Source: Methanolacinia petrolearia DSM 11571
GTDB lineage: Archaea > Halobacteriota > Methanomicrobia > Methanomicrobiales > Methanomicrobiaceae
DNA: 64,000 bases
NCBI RefSeq assembly: GCF_000147875.1
Contig: NC_014507.1
Coordinates: 372,001 to 436,000 of the forward strand
Reading direction: 5' to 3'
Shown here: one piece after another, positions 16,556 to 24,498 of the stretch
Position numbering within the stretch: the first letter of the stretch is position 1
Layout of the letters: the number at the start of each line of letters is the position of its first letter
The notes under the pieces: model-generated
What the model saw: the letters and a program-made list of their open reading frames with translations, nothing else
Database searches by the model: none
What the model was told of the DNA's origin: nothing
Made by a program: the position numbers and the translations under genes

Positions 16556-17287
16556 ATGAAATACCAGGGGGCTGCTATTGCAGTGGTTTTAATTTTAATC
16601 CTGGCCTATGCTCATCAGGCCACTATATATTCAAATATCATTGTAACGCCAAGTGAAGAACCACCTGATCTACTCAGAGAGGATAATGTTCATGTCCTTA
16701 ACTGGTGGGAAGTCTCACCGAGGCACTATTTTGTCTTATTGATTTCATTATACTCCCCTTTTCTAATACCTCTAGCCGCGATTGTCACAGTTCTTGCCGG
16801 CCTTTCTTTCGGAATCCGGCAGATCGAAAAGAAGAATATTCTTGAAAACGAATGGAGGGAGGATATATTCCGGCTAATAACAGAAAACCCTGGTATCACC
16901 CAGATCGAAGTAGAGCACATGGCAGAAATTAACCGCAGTTCTCTAAGATATCATCTTAAGATGCTAATGCGTGAAGAAAAGATCGTCTCAATAAAAGCAT
17001 CTAAAAAAATACATTATTTTGAAAATCATAACGGTTACATTCCTGAAGCTCAGGTTGCAAAAACAATCCTCGATAGTCCGGCAGCAAAAAATATTTTCAG
17101 GTATATCTACACGAATCCTGGATGTACCCAAAAAGATCTGGCAGAGTATATGAATTTATCATGCTCTACGATTTCGTGGCACATTGAGAGACTCAGTTCG
17201 GGCAATCTTGTGAACATCCAGAAAGAGAGCAATTTCAATCATTATTATGCTGAAAATAATTTTGAAATGGATGCTGCCTTTTTGTAG
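16556..17287 (+). CDS. Membrane-anchored transcription regulator with two winged-helix domains
   Basis: 243 residues. Two N-terminal membrane helices (about 5-25 and 58-82) with an external loop between them are followed by two cytoplasmic winged helix-turn-helix domains: about 95-150 (ITENPGITQIEVEHMAEINR, then SSLRYHLKMLMREEKI) and about 175-235 (IYTNPGCTQKDLAEYMNL, then STISWHIERLSSGNLV). One-component membrane regulators of this kind occur in archaea (compare ArnR of Sulfolobus, which has its membrane part at the other end). Its place in the cluster makes it the leading candidate to read an outside signal and bind the TTCGGTCACAA boxes (inference). Confidence 0.82.
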   Translation: MKYQGAAIAVVLILILAYAHQATIYSNIIVTPSEEPPDLLREDNVHVLNWWEVSPRHYFVLLISLYSPFLIPLAAIVTVLAGLSFGIRQIEKKNILENEWREDIFRLITENPGITQIEVEHMAEINRSSLRYHLKMLMREEKIVSIKASKKIHYFENHNGYIPEAQVAKTILDSPAAKNIFRYIYTNPGCTQKDLAEYMNLSCSTISWHIERLSSGNLVNIQKESNFNHYYAENNFEMDAAFL

Positions 17288-17336
17288 GATTATGTTTTTT
17301 AGCAGGGGCTATTGCCAGTGATGACCTGATTGTTGG

Positions 17337-17670
17337 ATCTGTTATAATCCCAGTGTCTTTCTGTCCTGAGCTAGATCATAATGTGGTTAAAAAACGCCCA
17401 ATTTGGCCGTATTTTAGCCTTTTTTGGGATGTTTCGATCACTCCTGGAAAACTCCTGAAAAATAGCCTCATATCTAGCTTTTTATTGCCAAATCCCTCCA
17501 GATTACATATATCTGACGGAACGAGAATGGTCTGTCTTTTTCAGTGATGTTTTGACCGAGGATGAGATCGTCCAGTACAGGCAATATCTGTGGACGATAT
17601 TTTTAGTTATTTTGGCGTGTTTTAGGGTTTATTTAAGGTTTACTATATGTAAATTGGATTTTTTGATTAT
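17337..17670. repeat. Non-coding repeat R, copy 1 (in the 447-bp gap after the regulator)
   Basis: About 330 bp that reappears at 19762-20084 in the same orientation. Shared blocks in the same order include CTGTTATAATCCCAGTGT, GATCATAAT, a TCTCATATCT-type block followed by TTTTTAT, GAGGATGAGATCGTC, TGTGGACGATATTTT and GTTTATTTAAGGTTTACT. Identity is patchy (roughly 60-70 percent by eye). No frame is conserved. It may be an old mobile or regulatory element; no terminal repeat is evident. The rest of the gap, to 17734, shows nothing clear. Confidence 0.6.
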
Positions 17671-17734
17671 GGTACTTGTTTGTCTTACCTGAAGATTCAG
17701 GAATTAACGAAGGTCTGCAATTAGATTGTATTCA

Positions 17735-18184
17735 CTATTCTACTTTGCATCCATAGTCCCCATTAAGCAGATATATATAAAGACTCACTTCGCCATTGAC
17801 TGGATCAATATGAAATTCTGGGATGCTATGATACGATACATTAACAGCTATCTCCGAACTGATGTTGTCGTCAACATTAAAGATTAGATAATATGGATTT
17901 GTAGTTGTTGAAGTTTCAGAAGTTATCACGAATGTGGATTTTGTACTGCCATATGGTGCGAGGTTATAAGACTCTTTGGCTAGTGTATTGTTTGAAGGGT
18001 CATTGATAATCACAGAAACCGAATGAGATTGATTAATATCTTTGTTGACAAGTCTGAAAATAGAAGTGGGGGGTGGGAGGCAGGAATCCGGAGAATCCTC
18101 TACATTGGAAATCGATAAAAAAAATAAAACTGAAAGTATCAGAATCATAAGAAACAAGCCTGCCAATAACGCTTTTTTTTGCAT
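17735..18184 (-). CDS. Small membrane-anchored extracytoplasmic protein (unit 6, second gene)
   Basis: 149 residues: an N-terminal membrane helix (about 5-25), a PPPTSIFRLVN motif, then a beta domain with a Ser/Thr-rich strand and a C-terminal strand with Cys. The architecture, and the motif PPxSxFxxxN just after the helix, match the two family A proteins (PPSLFSIYN and PPSLFSVYN), so it is probably a distant third member. It lies 23 bp after the metalloprotease gene on the P6 transcript. A partner, inhibitor or immunity role for its neighbour is possible but unproven. Confidence 0.65.
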   Translation of the reverse strand: MQKKALLAGLFLMILILSVLFFLSISNVEDSPDSCLPPPTSIFRLVNKDINQSHSVSVIINDPSNNTLAKESYNLAPYGSTKSTFVITSETSTTTNPYYLIFNVDDNISSEIAVNVSYHSIPEFHIDPVNGEVSLYIYLLNGDYGCKVE

Positions 18185-18207
18185 TATATCCCCTCTTCTG
18201 ACTTCAG

Positions 18208-19551
18208 TTACTGATATCCTGCAACTGTTGCTTTTACCTGACTTATTCTAAGAGCATTGTTATGGTTTGAGTCGCCATGACCCGAATCGAGAGAAGAAAA
18301 TTCATTCTTCATCGAAGTACCTGTCTGGAATGGTGCCCACATAGCTGAATAATAATCTGTCCACCATGATGTCCATGTCGATGCCCTTGCATAGCTTGGA
18401 ATATAAAAAGGAGCTCCACTATAACTGGAAGGAGCAGTCTGATGCATCGCGCCAAAGTTATGTCCTAATTCATGAGTTATCAGTATCGGCCTCTGATAGC
18501 TTGAAGCAGTATAAGAGGTGCCTGAATCAGTCATCTGCGTAAGTGAGTAAGCAGATTCTTCGTAAACCCCGTTGGTAAATTGTCCTCCATTTCCGATATC
18601 GTTTCCATCAAGATCTCTTCCAGTGAATAAAGAAACCAGATCACTATTCGTGGAGTCTCGGTATGAACTTTGGCTATCAACCAACTCCTCTGCAAGATCA
18701 TCTTTATCTGTGCTTGTTAGCGTAGCATCCCATGAAAATGCATTGATCTGGAAATTTACTCCAATATAGCTGGGAGAAAATGCCTCAGCAACTGTTGACA
18801 TCATTGATGTAATTTCAGAAGTAGATGAAGGATATGCGTTATGGAATTGCGAATCGTATACTGCAAGTAAACTCACAGTAGTCACTGACTTGGACGAAAT
18901 GGTATTTTCAATTTCGTTATTGTCAGATAATTCTAACTGCTCTTGGGAAATCGTAATAGGAATTATATCGTCCTCATTTGGCAATATTTCCCGTTCTATT
19001 TCATTCTTTGAATTATAAACAATATGGACAATTTTCCCATCAGCTTGTCTTTCTGACTGGCTTATGAAATATGACTCATCGTCCATTGTTATCCTTCCTA
19101 GAATCACATTGTCATCAACAGTGAAAAAAGCATCACCTGACTTAGTACCAACGATTCTACCCTGGTATTGTTTTATCGTAGGAATGTCGGATACTGTCGT
19201 CCCATCATTTGTTTTAATATACAATTTAGCATCTGGGGCGATAATACTGGGGACTTCAGAGAGTTCAATGGAGTAATTTTCTCCGTTCAATGAGTATTCC
19301 AGTAATTTCCCATTGTCAGCATCTCTCATAAATGCAATGGGATCTACTGTGACAAGTGAGTATTCTGATATTGGAACTGATTCAGTCGATCGAGACTTCA
19401 ATTGATCAGATATATCAGTAAAATATTTCATGTTGATAGTTGCGTCAACTGGCACTACGTTTTCCGCACTAACAACCGGAACGAAAATCGCCCCGGCGAG
19501 TGCCACTATCAAGAGCAGGCTCAAAGCCGGCATTTTTAGTTTTAATTTCAT
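18208..19551 (-). CDS. Secreted zinc metalloprotease, reprolysin (M12B)-like (unit 6, first gene)
   Basis: 447 residues from ATG 19551 (GGAGAC upstream). The shared signal peptide (MKLKLKMPALSLLLIVALAG, ending VVSAE) is followed by a propeptide-like region (about 30-215) and a protease domain. The zinc site is HELGHNFGAMH (about 358-368), the HExxHxxGxxH signature of metzincins; a Met about 38 residues later (YSAMWAPF) may be the Met-turn. By family knowledge it cuts proteins outside the cell; substrate unknown. It is the only cargo of the three identical 5' modules whose enzyme class is recognisable. The gene ends 23 bp before the 149-residue membrane protein gene. Confidence 0.87.
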   Translation of the reverse strand: MKLKLKMPALSLLLIVALAGAIFVPVVSAENVVPVDATINMKYFTDISDQLKSRSTESVPISEYSLVTVDPIAFMRDADNGKLLEYSLNGENYSIELSEVPSIIAPDAKLYIKTNDGTTVSDIPTIKQYQGRIVGTKSGDAFFTVDDNVILGRITMDDESYFISQSERQADGKIVHIVYNSKNEIEREILPNEDDIIPITISQEQLELSDNNEIENTISSKSVTTVSLLAVYDSQFHNAYPSSTSEITSMMSTVAEAFSPSYIGVNFQINAFSWDATLTSTDKDDLAEELVDSQSSYRDSTNSDLVSLFTGRDLDGNDIGNGGQFTNGVYEESAYSLTQMTDSGTSYTASSYQRPILITHELGHNFGAMHQTAPSSYSGAPFYIPSYARASTWTSWWTDYYSAMWAPFQTGTSMKNEFSSLDSGHGDSNHNNALRISQVKATVAGYQ

Positions 19552-19703
19552 CTTTTGGTCTCCATTCTTTTCTGCCCCCGGAGACAGAATCGTCAAAGGT
19601 TTCAAGTAGTTTTTAAGCCCATTTACATTTATGCCCCCGGGCACGCATGGGATTTGGCCGTTCCTGATCGTCGGGCAAAATCCCTGCAACATCTTTTGAT
19701 GCT
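19552..19703 (-). ncRNA. Conserved structured 5' leader, copy of unit 6
   Basis: About 152 nt, nearly identical to 15782-15933. It contains the GCATC/GATG hairpin, the GGGATTT/AAATCCC stem and the GC-rich TGCCCGGGGGCA hairpin before the ribosome-binding site. Confidence 0.6.
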
Positions 19704-19723
19704 ACATGCATGACTTTTGACTT

Positions 19724-19753
19724 GATTATAAAAACCTCTTGTGACCGAATCAT
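19724..19753 (-). promoter_or_regulatory. Shared promoter P6
   Basis: Minus strand: ATGATTCGGTCACAAGAGG (19753-19735) followed by TTTTTATAATC (19734-19724). It drives the metalloprotease unit. Repeat R copy 2 begins 8 bp beyond the box. Confidence 0.68.
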
Positions 19754-19761
19754 CGAAATTC

Positions 19762-20084
19762 AATCTGTTATAATCCCAGTGTTTTTCTGTCTTGTATCAG
19801 ATCATAATATGACTAAAAAACGCTCATTTTAGGCTGATTTCATCATATTTTTGGATAGATCGGCCACCTCTGAAAAATAGTCTCATATCTCGTTTTTTAT
19901 CGCAAAATGCCCCGGGATTCCATCGAAATAGCGGCACGTCATTGCCCTGTTTTTTCAGACGATATTTACATCGATCGAGGATGAGATCGTCTGATACAGG
20001 CAATCTATGTGGACGATATTTTCGGTGGTTTTTGCGTAATTTGGGGTTTATTTAAGGTTTACTGTATGAAAATCGGATTTCTTA
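19762..20084. repeat. Non-coding repeat R, copy 2
   Basis: Homologue of 17337-17670, described there. The two copies bracket unit 6 (the metalloprotease and its partner) with P6 in between, as if the unit had been duplicated or inserted with its flanks. Nothing else is seen in the gap up to 20180. Confidence 0.6.
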
Positions 20085-20180
20085 TTGTGGAGTTTTGATT
20101 GGCTTATTTTTACAATTCAACTGCTTTATGAAAACTTGTTTAGAGGATTTCTTCAGAGCCGAATTAGTATTATACTATAT

Positions 20181-21161
20181 TTAACAGCATCTTATATCCT
20201 CATCCAGGTCCAGGAAGAGATTTACAGTTTTTGCTAGTCCATCAGGATTCTGGTACATCAAACCGTGTCCTGCACCTTTAAACTCTGCTGTCCATGCACC
20301 ATCAATCTCCCCTGCCATTGTTCTTAAAAACTCAGGAGGCGTTAGAACATCCTCTGTTCCGCCGGTTAAAAGCACAGGGATCTCGATTTGATTAAGCCTT
20401 TCCAGTGAGCCGTTCCAGTTAAGACTTGCATAATAAGCGGCCATAATTCCGCTTTCATTCAGTGTTTCAGAAGAAGCAGGCAGATATTCATCGGGGTTAT
20501 GGCAGATAAGCCAGTCCCCGGGAAACATATTTTCAATAACAATCGATTTATTGGCCTCTCCGTAAGCTACCTGTCGCAGATATTCCCTCAGGTACTCCTC
20601 ATCTGAAGATGATACGTTATAATAAGGTGCATACAATACAGCTTTTTCAACCTTTTCCGGGTACTTCAGAATAATCTCCTCGGAAACAGCTGTCCCCATC
20701 GACCATCCCATAAGATATGATCTCTTGATGCCAAGAGCATCCATAAGTGCAACTGTATCATTGGCATAAGTCTCATATGTCACATTTTCAGCCGTGATTT
20801 CACCTAAATCTGTATAGCCTGTTCCCCTGTTGTCAAAAATCGTGACGTTGTAATTTTCTGCAAGAGAATTCAGAAGAGAAGGGTCCCACGCATCCATTGT
20901 TGTCGCATACCCCATTACCATTACAAGAGGATAGCCTTCTCCTGCCTGTTTGTAGCCGATGTTAATTCCGTTTACGTTTGCATAATGCAGTTCTGCATCA
21001 TCAAAGACAGAATAGCTCTTTTCGGACAGGGTTAAATTATCTGAATTTTCAGACAGGGAGTTGTCAAAACCAGTTTCACCTGTACATCCGGCAGAAAATA
21101 TTACAAGAACTAAAGCAAAAATTATGGCTGCCAGATATATTTTTTCTATCTTTTTACGCAT
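20181..21161 (-). CDS. Alpha/beta hydrolase lipoprotein
   Basis: 326 residues. A basic start and hydrophobic helix end in the lipobox-like FSAGCTGE (Cys about 26), so the protein is probably lipid-anchored outside the membrane. The rest is a complete alpha/beta hydrolase: oxyanion region MVMGYATTMDAW, FDNRGTGYTDLG, the nucleophile elbow GWSMGT (Ser), acid near TGGTEDVLTPPE and the His in GAGHGLMYQ. Substrate unknown; an esterase or peptidase is likely. It stands alone on the minus strand without the shared promoter of the cluster before it. Confidence 0.88.
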   Translation of the reverse strand: MRKKIEKIYLAAIIFALVLVIFSAGCTGETGFDNSLSENSDNLTLSEKSYSVFDDAELHYANVNGINIGYKQAGEGYPLVMVMGYATTMDAWDPSLLNSLAENYNVTIFDNRGTGYTDLGEITAENVTYETYANDTVALMDALGIKRSYLMGWSMGTAVSEEIILKYPEKVEKAVLYAPYYNVSSSDEEYLREYLRQVAYGEANKSIVIENMFPGDWLICHNPDEYLPASSETLNESGIMAAYYASLNWNGSLERLNQIEIPVLLTGGTEDVLTPPEFLRTMAGEIDGAWTAEFKGAGHGLMYQNPDGLAKTVNLFLDLDEDIRCC

Positions 21162-21233
21162 AGCAGAACTTCCTAAAGTCAGGTATGTGTAATTCTCTAT
21201 ATCACACTTGTCAATATAAGCATCAATTTATAG

Positions 21234-21548
21234 AAACGCTGAGGAGGAACTCAATGACAAGTTATAGCGAGATTGAAAGAGGATACCTCCTCAAATGATG
21301 GGCGAACATCCCCTTTTGCTCCGGGAAGAAAATTTTTCTGGTTGCTTCAGTTTCTTATCTGTTTTCCCCCGGTCGAGGCAACCGAAGGGCTATCGCCCTT
21401 TCGATACCGAGGGTGACCTTCGGTCACCGGTTCATTTCATGAAATTAGCTTTTAGAGCTGCCCGGACGGGTAGCGTCCAGACCGGGCTATCGCGAGAGCG
21501 CAAAGCCCTGAGGTCAGGGCGTGTTCGCGAAGCGAACTTGCGCAAGTC
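21234..21548 (+). repeat. Dispersed GC-rich hairpin repeat, copy a (fills the 432-bp gap)
   Basis: Shares with 44098-44475 and, reversed, 60613-60870 the blocks CATCCCCTTTTGCTCC, CCGGACGGGTAGCGTCCAG, CCGGGYTATCGC, CCTGAGGTCAGGGCGTG and CGCGAAGCG. Several inner hairpins are visible (AAGGGCTATCGCCCTT, GGTGACCTTCGGTCACC, TTCGCGAAGCGAA). It begins with AAACGCTGAGGAGGA, which resembles the end of the tRNA-Ser gene at 23805. No gene is visible in it. Confidence 0.75.
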
Positions 21549-21593
21549 TGAGTTATGAGTTAAAATTATGTTATATTACTATAATTTAGAATT

Positions 21594-23795
21594 ATGGGGC
21601 TAGAGAAACTTGATATTAATTTTAAAAATTGTTATGGCATTAATAATTTAGAATTTGAATTTGATTTTAGCCAAAAAGGAACAAGGAGATCTAATGTTCA
21701 TGCAATTTATGCATCAAATGGTGTAATGAAATCATCCTTTGCAGAAACATTTCGAGATTTGAGCAGAGGGGAAAAACCAAGCGACAGAATATTTCCTGAG
21801 AGAAAAACTATATGCAGAGTTAAGGATCAAAATGGAACTTCATTAAAAGAAGAACAAATTTATGTAATTGCTCCTTATGATGATTTATTTGAATCCGATA
21901 AAGTTTCATTATTGGTTGCAAAGAGAGAATTAAAGGATAGATATGATATTATCCATCAGGAGATTTATGAGAAAAGAGAAAAATTATTGGAAGCTCTAAA
22001 AATATTCTCTAAAATTAGAAACCCTGAAGATATTGAGCAAATAATTTCATCAACATTTGGGGGAACTGATTTCTTATTGAGCCTCTATAATTTGGAGGAA
22101 TGTATTTCTTCTTTTAATAGTGACGATTTATCAAAATACAGTTATAGTGATATATTTAATAACAAAATTATAGACTTTTTAAAAATTGAAGAGAATAGAC
22201 GATTACTCGCAGAATATATTGATAAATATAATGAGTTGATTGAAAAATCTGATTTTTTGAGGAAAGGATTATTTACACATAATAATGCTTCAAATGTGTC
22301 AAATAGTTTAAAAAGTAATGGTTTCTTTTTAGCTGAACATTCTGTGGTGTTGAAATCTCGAACAGGTGAAAACCAAATTAATTCTGATAAGGATTTTAAT
22401 AAGATTATTGACACTGAAAAAGAGAAAATCTTTTCAAATAAAGAGTTAATGACTAAATTTAACAGTCTAGATAAAGCTATAACAAAAAATGAAGATCTTA
22501 GAAAATTTCGTAAACTTCTTGAGAATAATAAGGAATTAATTCCCGAATTAATGGATTTAGGGAAGCTAAATAAAAAAATGTGGTTAAGTTATCTTAAGAA
22601 AGAAGAAGGGATCTATCTTGAGTTAATTAATAAATATAAATCTGGTAAAAGAGAAATTGAAGTAATTGTTTCTGAAGCTAAAAAGGAAATAAGTGATTGG
22701 GATCATGTAATAGACAAATTTAATGACAGATTTTTTGTTCCATTTAAAATTGAAATCGTTAATAAGGATGATGTAATTTTAAAAGGCGACGTTGAAACTT
22801 TAGAATTTATATTTGAAGATTCTAAGGGAAGTAAAAATACAACCAAATCTGAAATAAAATCTATACTTAGCACCGGAGAAAAAAAGGCACTCTACATTCT
22901 GGATATTATTTATGAAATAGAGGCTCGGAAGAAAACTAACCAAGAAACAGTATTTATTATTGATGATATTGCTGATTCCTTTGATTATAAGAATAAATAT
23001 GCTATTCTTGAGTATTTAATGGATATTTCAAAAGAAGATTTCTTTTATGAAATTATTTTAACCCATAATTTTGACTTTTTTAGAACTATTAACTCAAGAT
23101 TAATACCTCATTATAATTGTCATATAGCTGAAAGGACGGAATCTGCAGTTCAATTAAAAACAGTGAAAAGTAAATCTGAAATCCAGAGACCATTTAAAGA
23201 TTGGATAAAAAATCTGTCTGAAGTAGAACATTACAGTGTCGCAATAATTCCTTTTTTAAGAAATATAATTGAATATACTCGAGATACAAACGATCCTAAT
23301 TATTTGAATTTAACATCTATGCTCCATCATAAAGATAATACAAGGAATCTCAAAATAAGTGATCTTGAACTCATTTTAATAAAAGAGTTTAATGAACCAA
23401 ATTTAAAATTGGAAAATGGAGATGAAAAAATTCTTGATAGTATATTGGAATTTTCTGATGAATTTTCTTGTTTGAATCAACTAAGTTTAGACCAAAAAAT
23501 TGTGTTGTCAATGGGAATTAGGTTATCAGCAGAGCATTTAATGATTCAACTGATAAATGATCCTGATTTTGTGAAAGGAATAAAAGGCCCTCAAACTGGG
23601 AAATTATTTGAAAAATATAAAAAATTACCAAATTCTGATAATTATACTATTAAATTACTTGAGAAAGTCAATTTAATGACACCAGAAAATATTCATTTAA
23701 ATTCATTTATGTATGAACCTATCATTGATTTATCCAGCGATCATTTATGTAAATTATACAAGGATTTGAAGATTCTGAATCAATCTATTTTATAA
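21594..23795 (+). CDS. Solitary SMC/ABC-type AAA ATPase, candidate defence gene
   Basis: 733 residues. The N-terminus is an ABC/SMC-like ATPase half with Walker A YASNGVMKSSF (about 39-49; Met replaces the usual Gly before Lys), then a long helical middle (about 90-360) with coiled-coil character. The signature LSTGEKKAL (about 425-433), Walker B VFIIDDIADSFD (about 455-466) and the H-loop THNFDFF (about 489) complete the ATPase. The C-terminal 200 residues are helical with no motif I can name. The layout resembles RloC/PrrC-type anticodon nucleases and other single-gene anti-phage ATPases, but no nuclease motif is recognised. The gene is extremely AT-rich and lies between a repeat and tRNA-Ser, which suggests transfer. 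Confidence 0.75.
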   Translation: MGLEKLDINFKNCYGINNLEFEFDFSQKGTRRSNVHAIYASNGVMKSSFAETFRDLSRGEKPSDRIFPERKTICRVKDQNGTSLKEEQIYVIAPYDDLFESDKVSLLVAKRELKDRYDIIHQEIYEKREKLLEALKIFSKIRNPEDIEQIISSTFGGTDFLLSLYNLEECISSFNSDDLSKYSYSDIFNNKIIDFLKIEENRRLLAEYIDKYNELIEKSDFLRKGLFTHNNASNVSNSLKSNGFFLAEHSVVLKSRTGENQINSDKDFNKIIDTEKEKIFSNKELMTKFNSLDKAITKNEDLRKFRKLLENNKELIPELMDLGKLNKKMWLSYLKKEEGIYLELINKYKSGKREIEVIVSEAKKEISDWDHVIDKFNDRFFVPFKIEIVNKDDVILKGDVETLEFIFEDSKGSKNTTKSEIKSILSTGEKKALYILDIIYEIEARKKTNQETVFIIDDIADSFDYKNKYAILEYLMDISKEDFFYEIILTHNFDFFRTINSRLIPHYNCHIAERTESAVQLKTVKSKSEIQRPFKDWIKNLSEVEHYSVAIIPFLRNIIEYTRDTNDPNYLNLTSMLHHKDNTRNLKISDLELILIKEFNEPNLKLENGDEKILDSILEFSDEFSCLNQLSLDQKIVLSMGIRLSAEHLMIQLINDPDFVKGIKGPQTGKLFEKYKKLPNSDNYTIKLLEKVNLMTPENIHLNSFMYEPIIDLSSDHLCKLYKDLKILNQSIL

Positions 23796-23808
23796 AAAAA
23801 ACAAAAAC

Positions 23809-23893
23809 GCTGAGGGGGAGATTTGAACTCCCGAGGGGAAGATTCCCCACAGGCTTTCCAGGCCTGCGCCCTACCGGACTAGACTACCTCAGC
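23809..23893 (-). tRNA. tRNA-Ser (GGA anticodon)
   Basis: 85 nt. The acceptor stem is GCTGAGG with CCTCAGC, there is a long variable arm (GGGGAATCTTCCCC region) as in all serine tRNAs, and the anticodon loop CTGGAAA sits in a CAGGC/GCCTG stem, giving anticodon GGA. CCA is not encoded. The 3' end lies 13 bp from the stop codon of the AAA ATPase gene. Confidence 0.95.
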
Positions 23894-24006
23894 AAGGTAA
23901 GAATAGTGCTTCACATTATTGGAGTGGTATTCTAATAACTCTATTGTTTTTTGTGTTGTTTTTCAGCGGAGTTTTGTCCCCTGAATCGTCGTGTAAAAAA
24001 AGGATT

Positions 24007-24411
24007 TTAGAGAAGTTTCTTTCCTGCTTCGGGTCCAGGCATGCACTGGTAGACGCCGGTCACCTTCAGGACTAAGAGGCTCTTTCCCGGAAGGCCGGGC
24101 TTCATCTTCTCGATAAGTGCCTTCATCTCGGCGAGTTCGGGTCCTGACTTCATGACGGTCACATCCGCTTTTATCTGGAAGCAGCCCTTCGCACCAGCAC
24201 CGTAGACGGAAAGTGCCGCTTTCGGGTTCTCCTCGACGTTTGCGAGCGTCTTCATCATGAAGTTGTCCTGGATCCAGATCGTCTCCGGGTCCTTGACGAA
24301 GACCGCACCCATCGGCGCTACGTTCGGGACACCGTCCTTTGAAGCTGTCGCAAGGTAGAATGTTTTGAGATTTCCCATTGCTTCGAGTATATTGTCTGTA
24401 AGTTTTACCAT
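24007..24411 (-). CDS. Pyridoxamine 5'-phosphate oxidase-like flavin-binding protein
   Basis: 134 residues from ATG 24411, preceded by GGAGTGA; an upstream in-frame start at 24429 would put that site inside the gene. The split-barrel fold pattern is clear: FYLATASKDGVPNVAPM (phosphate and FMN contact strand), IWIQDNFMMKTLANVEENPKAAL, then GCFQIKADVTVM. Family members bind FMN or F420 and reduce small molecules or act as flavoproteins of unknown role. Length is normal for the short archaeal members. It is a single gene; the substrate cannot be told. Confidence 0.85.
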   Translation of the reverse strand: MVKLTDNILEAMGNLKTFYLATASKDGVPNVAPMGAVFVKDPETIWIQDNFMMKTLANVEENPKAALSVYGAGAKGCFQIKADVTVMKSGPELAEMKALIEKMKPGLPGKSLLVLKVTGVYQCMPGPEAGKKLL

Positions 24412-24498
24412 ATTCGTCACTCCTTTCATTGAGAGATAAACGGTCAGGATAGTTATACTTTTGCAAAAAGAATGTTTTTCGGTAATATCCGGGATTAT

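Noticed and set aside
21594-23795. Assignment of the AAA ATPase to PARIS (AriA) or to RloC
   Set aside because: No TOPRIM (AriB) partner lies nearby and I cannot see the nuclease motif of RloC/PrrC, so only the ATPase class is claimed.
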